DNA from: Oegoconia quadripuncta | Lineage: Eukaryota; Arthropoda; Insecta; Lepidoptera; Autostichidae | Direction of reading: 5' to 3' | DNA: 64,000 bases | NCBI GenBank assembly: GCA_949316235.1 | Contig: OX438745.1 | Coordinates: 1,617,001 to 1,681,000, forward strand | Shown here: piece after piece, positions 33,801 through 42,800 of the stretch | Numbering within the stretch: the first letter of the stretch is position 1 | Layout of the letters: each line of letters opens with the position of its first letter | Made by a program: the position numbers and the translations under genes | Notes under the pieces: model-generated | Told to the model about the DNA's origin: nothing | The model's database searches: none | Seen by the model: only the letters and a program-made list of their open reading frames with translations

Positions 33801-36800
33801 CATGCCTTTCAATTTTTATTTCTCAGGCATGCAGGTTTCCTCACGATGTTTTCCTTCGCCGTTTAAGAGCAGTCGGATAAATGCATATAAGTAATTAAAT
33901 TTAAAAACTCCTTGGTACATTGGCCTGCCTGGGAATTGAAACCCGGACATCCTAAATTGTGAGACCGCCTCTTAACCGCTGGGCCACCGACGCTCCCGGT
34001 AATAACGGATAAACCTACACAAACGTAAATGTAATGTAATGTCAGTAACATAATAAGAATCACTAATTGGCATAAGTTTGGTATTAGTTTACTATAATAT
34101 AATTTCTGCAATAATGCTGTTGATTCTATGTAGATAAATAAATAAACAAGTCTTATAAACATCCATGACTCGGGAATATATGTTCGCATTCATCACACCA
34201 ACATTTACCCCTCGCGGGATTCGAACTCGCAACCATTGGTTTCGCCGACAGGTTCACTATCCACTACACCACTCAAACGCTAAAAATATAAGGGTTCTTT
34301 ATTACTGTTTGACTCCAAAACCAAATAATTGAACCATTAGTAAAACAACCGAGTGACTTCGGTTAGGTTCCTCCGTCCGGAGTGTTTCCATAAAATCTCA
34401 AACTGCGTTCAGGCCCGTATTAACAGAGATGTACAAAATACCCTGTACAAAGTATCTGCAATACAAAATGCAAAATACTTTTAAATAAAGTATTTCAGAT
34501 ACCAGATACAAAATACTTTCGAGAATAGTATCTGAAATACTAAATACCAAATACGTATCTTCTAAATACTTCTTAAGATACAAATACTTTTGTAAGAAAA
34601 CAAGATTTTATTTTAATGAATTCTAAGTTTATTTTTCTTAATTGACATAACACGATAACATAACACACACGTTACATAACATAACACGATTTATTCGTAA
34701 ATAACTTAATGTTATTTACGTATGTAAATAACTTAACATTAAGTTATTTACGAATTATTCGTAAATAACTTAATGTAATGTAATATATACAAAAAGGCGG
34801 TCATCTTCTCAAATGAAATTACATTTCAGTTTTTTTTTTTTAATTGTTTGGCTCGCACGACTTGTGCATTTGCCACATCTTGTATAGATACAGGCCAGTG
34901 CAGTGCAAAGAAAGAGTCGCCATCTACCAATGTGATGTTGGACTAATAATGACATGCTCAATTTTACGCATTTATTTTATATATTTCTACTAATATATTA
35001 CTAAAAGTATTTTATCAGAAAAAGTATTTATAAAATACTAAGATACCAAACAAAATATATTTAAATACAAGATACAAAATGATTTTTTAAAAAGTATTTT
35101 AGATACAAAATGAAAATACGTATCTTGCATCTTGTATCTGTATTTCAGATACTTGTATCTTAGATAAGTCACACCTCTGCGTATTAATAAACCGTTCTCA
35201 AGACTGAGATGATCAGTTGACGCTTGAGAATGTGCATATTAAGAGGTTCACTGCCGACCAACGCACTGGTGCGTTGGAATGGGTTCTCGCGACATGCCGA
35301 CTACGCTCCGGTACGTGTCCCTTAGAACTTCCAAGGAAGTTTGCAACCGGCAAGGGGTGTAAGTCGTAATGTATTGAGCGGCACTGAGCTCGGATTTTTG
35401 TATTTTTCTTTGCCTTTTTTGGTTTTATGTTATCTTTATTCGTTTAGTTTTTATTAGCAATTCAAACTGGCTAATTAACACAAATAAATAATTCGGTAAT
35501 ACCCAAGACCCGGTCATCACGATTCAGCAGTGAGCCTGTTAAAACAGTATAAGAAAATAGTATTGAGACCGAGACGCGATCTCAATCTCAAGATCGATTT
35601 ATTGATACGGGGCTTAGTCTCCCTCTGCGAGTGACAATTGTTGTGATAAGTGGAACGAATCTGCTGTTTACCATAATTTAGAGTCACACGAATCGACCGC
35701 TAAATCTCGGAGTAATCAGTGTACATACTTAAAATACAAATGCCCGACATGAGCACCTCCGCCTTTTTGAGGTTGGTTAAAAAGAGGCACTGTTCCCAAT
35801 GAGAGTAAAATGAATGAATGAATGAAATATTTATTTGCCAGATATAGGATCATACATACATACATAATGTCACGCCTGTTTCCCGTAGGGGTAGGCAGAG
35901 ACCACAGACTAGTAGCAAGTGGATTGCTACGATCCTACCTCTTCTGCTTCCTTCACTCTCATAAGGTTGTCCATACATGTTCGTCGGTTTAGGGTACTCT
36001 TGACTTGGCCTTTCTTTAAGACGTCCCCGATTTGATCATGGTACGTTCGCCGTGGTCTTCCCCTACCAACACTACCATCCACATTCGCTTTGTATATCTC
36101 TTTCGTAAGTCTTCTTTCATTCATCCTCTCCACATGTCCAGGATCATGTATGATATAAATAGTTAAAGAACTTATATTGTACCAAGCTATTCTAAATTCA
36201 ACCAATTATTTGGTGTGCAAATATTTAAAATTACAGTTAGATCAACAGAGTACTCCCAAAGGAAACACCTCAATATATCTAGGTCGTCAATGTGGTTTCA
36301 TTTGCCAGGTCTAAGGAGAGAACTGGAGAGCTCCAAGGAGTCGTTGCAGAAACAGAATCCGAATCCCGATAACATTCAGGAGCACCTCAGGCAGATGAAA
36401 CAGAAACTAGCTTCGTACGAGGAAATCTACGAGAAAGCAAAGGTGAGATAGTTAAGTCAAGAAACGTACACGCGCGCACGTCCAGCGATTGGTGACAGTG
36501 TGTTTTTAAGCCGGTCCTATAGTCACTTTGCTTAAAGGCCAATTGAAATTAACCGGCACCAAGTATTTAATGCGGCCTCCCAAGCTCGGAAGCACTTAGT
36601 TGAGTGACCACTAGACGTTGCTTAATTTCGCTAATTGAAAAGAATTGGCGAATACGACTGTACTGAAGAAGCCACACAAACCTCCCGCCAGTTTACATCT
36701 CCCACGTACGCCTTGACTGAGAGAGCTGCGGCATGGCGGAACTGGTCAATGTCCCGTCCACTTAAATACCCCTCTCAATTGTCGCCTTGTTACCCTTTCG

Positions 36801-39800
36801 AAACTCGAGAGTTGCCTAACTGTGGAGGAAGAAGGTATACTGCCAAGATACTGTATAAGATGGTGCATACGACAACGATCGGTTGCCTATGTCTTCCTGC
36901 TTCTGATAGATGGAGGTATCAGCTTTAGGTAACCTTAGGAAGGTACAATGGAGTGACACGGTCAAATTGACGACTGCTCCGCTAAACATCCAGACTGTGC
37001 CCCCAGGGGTACGACGGATAAATACGAATGCTCCGGTTTGCCCCTTTAGTTGTTCAGAAGGGAAATTTTTGAGTTACCTGTCGTGCTCCTCTTAAGTTAT
37101 GAACACATTGCAGGTAGTATAAGATCCGGCAATAGAAATATATACCCTCATCTGTTATTCGACGATAACAAAATTATAATGTTTTACCTGAAATTAAAAC
37201 AATTATTATATGCAGAAACCTTATTCGAGACCTATAGAGTGAGACAGCACTACTTCCGCTTCCTAACAGCCCCATTAGTTCCCCTCCACGCCTACTCCCG
37301 GCGGCCTTCGTAAGCGGTAGAGGGGATAGTCTTGCTTGCCACCAGCGCAGTTTTGACTCGTCACATTGCATCTCACTGAAAGTCTGTGAAGTTAAGTCAA
37401 CAGGCAGCAATTAAAATATAGGTCTCGAATAAGGTTTCTGCATATAATAATTGTTTTAATTTCAGGTAAAACATTATATTATATGCGTTGAACCGTTATT
37501 CGAGACCTATAGAGTGAGATGTGTTTGTTATCGCCTGGTGGCAAAGCAAGTTATGTTGTATTCAATGTTTATAGTTAAACATCATGTTAACCAACATGTT
37601 ACCTAGTGGTAACATAGAGTATGCCAATGTGTGAAAAATGAAAATACACAAGGTAAGTAACAAAAAAACTGAAAGTTTTATTAAGTATCAATCATAATCA
37701 AATCACCCAAAATAAAGATTTCTAGTAGGTATATTATAGAAAATAAAGTAATCATAACAATGTATGATTCATTTAGGTACCCAAATTAGTGAGTGGTATT
37801 ATAATCAAGTTACGTAGTATGAAAAGTTCGGGAAAGATTTTTATTGTGGTTATTTGCCTGATTACGAATCTCGGCAGAATAAAATTTAGCAAAAGTGTTT
37901 GGCGTACGCCAGTTGCCCTTAGTCATGACTTCATCGATGGAGCAGTTATCGAGCCAGTTAAGGGACGCGACGGCGCTGCGCGTGCTGCCCGCGCTGGCCT
38001 CCACGCCCGCCGCGCGCAGCAGCGACTTCACCCAGCCACTCAGCATCGTACGCGACGCGGCGCGGGCGCTGCCTCGCGTCGATATCCATAACTCTGTCAG
38101 ATTAGTGTTCTCTCTCCGCGACGACGACACCTCTATAAGTTTTCTTATCCAAAATACTGGACATAACTCGTCGCTTTGAGCTTTGACCAGTCTCCATGAG
38201 GACTGCCTATGTACATAGTTGTCGGTCTTGGAGCCGAATACAGGATGTAGGATTATAGAATCGTTCGAGTCTTCGAAATGATTATTATCTATATGTAGAA
38301 GAGTGAGATCGTGCACGCGTCGACTCGAAGCGAGTAGAAGTATCAAAGCGGTCCGGCGGGACACCTCGTACAGCGTAAGGTTAGTCGGTACGTGAGACGC
38401 TAACCAGTCTACCACAAATCTTGGGTCCCATATCATCGAAGCCTTTCTAGGCCGCGTGCGAGCGTCAGCGACGGATATAGACTTGAGAATACGTTTCACC
38501 ACTGGATTCTCGGTAAGAGAGTTCGAGTCCGGGTTAGTCAGAGTCGATACAGCAGATTTATAGACCAGAATAGTTTTATATGACAGACCTTCCTTTAAGT
38601 GAAGATGAGCCAGATACTTGGCTAATTGTGCCCCCGTCGGGCTTAAGCTATTTATTGTATTAGCACTGCACCACTTTTGCCACCTAGACCATATTGACGA
38701 GTACACTTTCTTCGTTGAAGGCCTCCAGCTCGAATCTAGCAAATGTATTTCCGCTGGTGACCAGTTACTTAACAAATGGTCCCACCCTTCACCAACCATA
38801 CTTCTAGGCACATTTGATCCACATATGCTGGTGGTAGACGAGTCTGTGTATTCACTAACTTGTGCCTCAGGTTCGTTATTGTCCAGGGGGCGGCTATTGC
38901 CCTGTTCTTTAGATCTGGGCGCCAGAAAACCTTGTGCCATCGGGGAGCGATGATAAGATACAGGCCCTTGGCCGTGTTGAGGTGTGCCAGGACACGAGGT
39001 ACTAAGTGTGGCGGTGGAAATATCCATGCCATTCTGTAACACCAGGTCTTGCTGAATGCGTCGTGATATTCTGCTTTCAGGTCGTTGCAATCCCGTGTAA
39101 CGTATCGAGGCAGAACGTGAGCCCTCTGAGACGCAAATAGATCGATCTGTGGTTTGCCGAAGCGGCTGAATATCTCTTGGCAAGCCATTTGAGTTAGATG
39201 CCATTCTGTTTGGATCTTTTGCCTTGACAGAATATCCGCTTCTACATTGTATTGGCCTGGTATATAATGTGGCACTACATGAATGTCGTTCTCGTCTAAT
39301 AATTGAAATAGTATGTAAGTCATCTGATAAAGACCTCTTGAGCGTAAACCGCCTTCGTTTCGTATGTAGCTCACTACGCTCTTGTTGTCGGACTGTACTA
39401 ATACAGTCGACCTTTGAAATAAATGTCAGTGTTTCAGAATTGACTGGATTATGGCCCACATTTCTTTCAAATTGCTGTGCCAAGCTGCCTGATCGGGTAG
39501 CCAGGGGCTGTCGCATGACTGAATGCCATCTACCACTGCGCCCCAGCCTGTGCCGGACGCGTCTGTCGTCAAAAAGTGGGTGGTTGGTTGCCAATGTATA
39601 GGCGTGGTCCCCGTGAGCATTGTCAGCCACCAATTGAACTCCTTCCGAGCTATAGGAGCGAGAGCGCGCTGAGCATAAGGCTGGTCTCTTGGCAGAAGGG
39701 CGCAGGCCATCTGTAAAAGGGCGGCAATGAAGCCGGCCTCTTGGGATGATGAACGATGCAAAATTCAGCATGCCTAGTACGCTCTGAGCATCCCTTAGGC

Positions 39801-42800
39801 TCCACTCGCCCTTGTTCAAAATGTGGTCCATCTTTGTTGCGAGCTTGTGCCGTTTTTCCCTTGGTAGTAATTTCAAATTTCGTCTGAGGTCCCATGTAAC
39901 GCCCAGATATTCGATAACTTGAGTAGGGGTCAGGACGGACTTTTTGTAATTTATAGTCCAACCCAGTGAAGACAGAACCTGAACAGCTTCCGCAGCTTGG
40001 TCTATCAGAGTCGCTCTCTCCTGGTGTACGATTAAATAATCGTCTAGGTACAGAATCAACCTCATGCCTTTGTTGCGCAACAATTGCGCGACCCAGTTGG
40101 TGACTGTTGCGAATGTTACGGGTGCAGAGGACAGCCCGAAGGGTAAGCTCGTTATTTGTAACAGCTCTGGTTCGGTCGACTGATCTGCGCTGTACAGAAC
40201 TCTGAGAAATGGCTGGTGTGACCGAGCCACAGGAACATGAAAATAAGCCTGTGTCAAATCGATTTTGATGGCCCAGTCTCCCTTTTGCAAAAAATCTGGT
40301 ACACGATGTACATTTATCAGCCTGAATTTGAATTGAGTCAGATAAATATTCAAATTTCTCAGATTGAATATCGGACGATCGCTGGCATCCGATTTTTTCA
40401 CTAGAAACATTGGACAGACAAAACTCGGTGTTGGCGGTGCGGGTACAAGTATCTTTTGTTTTTTCAATTCTACAATTTGTTTTGACATGGCTGAGCTCGT
40501 CGGCGTCTGATATTTTTTAATAAATTCATATTGACAAGTGGCGGTACTTGATAAAAAGGAAGGCGATATCCGGAAATAATTTTTATAACTTGATCGGGTG
40601 CCTTTAATTTTTTCCAAACATCTACGTAATTTATTAAACAACCGCCATAAAACGAGCTTGGTTGATTGTCACTTTCGAAAGCGATTAAAGCCAACTTTGC
40701 GGGTAGACTGGCCACCCTTCTTAATATCCCGTTTCGTATTGGCTTTGTTATTGTGCTGGTTGAATCTCCGACCTTTATTAGAGTCCTTGGTAGTGGATGG
40801 ACCGGGAAGGTTATCGATCTCATCATAATCATGTTCGCGCATGGACCTCCGCGGTCTCTTTGCGCGGGAGAGGTTGTGTCTATTTCGCATAGATGTTATG
40901 GGCTCATCCGCTGAGCGCTTGTTGTGACAAAATATCTTGTTCGTTCCGCCCGCCTTCGTTAGAAAAGTGCTCATGGATTCAGAATTAAACAAGCTGGTAT
41001 TAGTGGGAGGAATTTTCCGCAAATCCTCTCTTATATAACGATCTTTAACGCCAGACAAAATGCTGTCGCGGCGTTTTTGGATTGTGTCGGCTCGCCGACC
41101 ACAAACAAGCTGCAATAAATCTTCGGACAACCTAATATACTGTGATTTTTCAGAAAATAATTCACTAAGCTTATCAAATAATGTGTCTGCAGTCAAAATA
41201 CAATCAGATTTGTGCGACCATTCCACCAAATGCTGCAAGTTGCATTTAAAAACTTCATTTTGTTGGATAAGAGCATGAGTCATAGCGCCGAGCGAACGAT
41301 CGAGGGACTTGAGCCAAGTAGAATTTGGATCATAAAATCGCAATTCGGTGTTAACATCTAAGTCGTAAAAACCGGGTTTTGCGAGATACTTTTTCTCTGT
41401 ATCTATATAACGGACTCTGTCCCAATCGCTGTTATCAAAATGATGTAACTTAGACAATATAGTGAGGGTAGATTGCGAAGTGTTTTCAACGGACGCTTCT
41501 TTTAGATTAGTGTTAAAATTACAATCTAAAGTTTTTAATTGTTTAGGTTTGTTCAAAATCGGTTGATTAGAAAGAAGCGAACTCTGCAGATTCTGTGAAG
41601 GATGTAATGACACTAAATCAAGGTCTGATTCTGAGCCCTGTCTGTGCCTTATATTTGAAACATTCTGATCTTTTAAATAATCTAACACTTCACTCACTTG
41701 ATTTGTTAGACCCTCAAGTTGCTCGATGCCCAAAGGGCGCCGTTGCCTTTTCCCTCGCTGCGAAGGTTTTCTATGCCGCCGGGAATCCGCGGAGCTAGAT
41801 GATGACGATGACGAAGATGATGACGACCTGCTGGAGCTAGTATTAGAGCTATTCGAGCGCGTCCGGCGACGCTCACGCTCTCTAGACCTCACGCGGTCGC
41901 TGCGCTTTCCGGGCATCTGGCGACCCTCGCGCTCCTTGGATTTTGACACCTGCTCAGGTGTTTTATCCATGACGCTCTTCCGCAGAGCGTTGCCGAAAAT
42001 AACTCTTCCGCAGAGCACCGGCACTTATAGAAATAAGGCTCTTCCGCAGAGCACTTGATTATATATAAATACGAACAATATTAAATTACGAACAACAACG
42101 TTGTTAACCTTAGGGGTGTTTATTCGACGAAAGTCGATGCCAATGTGACGAGTCAAAACTGCGCTGGTGGCAAGCAAGACTATCCCCTCTACCGCTTACG
42201 AAGGCCGCCGGGAGTAGGCGTGGAGGGGAACTAATGGGGCTGTTAGGAAGCGGAAGTAGTGCTGTCTCACTCTATAGGTCTCGAATAACGGTTCAACGCA
42301 TATAATAATATGTTAGTTAATGAATATATTAATACATTGAAAATGGGTTGCCTAGCTAAATCGCGGGCCAAACGGTTTATTAATGTAAATCCAAATTAAT
42401 TGTTTTTCAATTAACTTCCCCAATTTGTTATTTATAAAAATCTTCCATTATTAAGGGGACAACTAACATTAAATACTGAAATACTTTAACTTACTAGAGG
42501 TACTATAACTTACTTGAAGTACTCTTCAGAGTCGAGTGCTAATAAAATGGTCATCATGTGTTCCATCCTTTGTAGGGGTGGAGTGGAACCATAAATATAA
42601 TGACATAAGATGCATTACAGATCATACAAAATTTACCCGTTCTACCACCAGGGGCACACTTTGGATGTTCAGCGGAGCAGTCGTCGTCAAATTGATTAAA
42701 CTCCAAATAGAAAAAAAAAGCAAGTTTGTTCTTGTTTAGCTATGCCTATACTACGAGTATGGATACTACACATTAGTTCCGCCGTTGTAGCCCAGGCTTA

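Larger units (their letters stand above)
34412..35618. mobile_element. MITE family 2 carrying two nested insertions
   Basis: Host pieces: 34412-34423 (ggcccgtattaa), 35180-35242 (cgtattaataaaccgttctc...gtgcatattaa) and 35539-35618 (ttaaaacagtataagaaaat...tttattgatacggggc). Removing 34424-35179 with one 8-bp repeat and 35243-35538 with one TTAA restores the order of the intact copies. Confidence 0.85.
37164..42312 (-). mobile_element. DIRS-type tyrosine-recombinase retrotransposon
   Basis: About 5.1 kb in minus orientation, inside intron 3 of the coiled-coil gene. Order: 5' inverted repeat (42312-42139), gag (42024-40669), RT, RNase H and MT-like region, tyrosine recombinase (to 37810), internal complementary region (about 37521-37410), and a 3' inverted repeat (about 37380-37164). 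The two terminal repeats are inverted, not direct: gtctcactctataggtctcgaataacgg at 42262 pairs with the reverse of 37213-37245. Inverted ends, an internal complementary region, a recombinase in place of an integrase and no protease are DIRS hallmarks. The copy has a frame disruption and an internal stop, so it is probably defective. Confidence 0.88.

Noticed and set aside
36635..37095. ORFs of 97 and 61 aa in host intron 3
   Set aside because: No domain or repeat partner; open by chance in a less AT-rich stretch.
37810..40641. A true RT-recombinase fusion protein
   Set aside because: The middle 300 codons carry no domain, while RNase H and the MT-like region lie in another frame over the same DNA; the long ORF is better explained by frame rearrangement.
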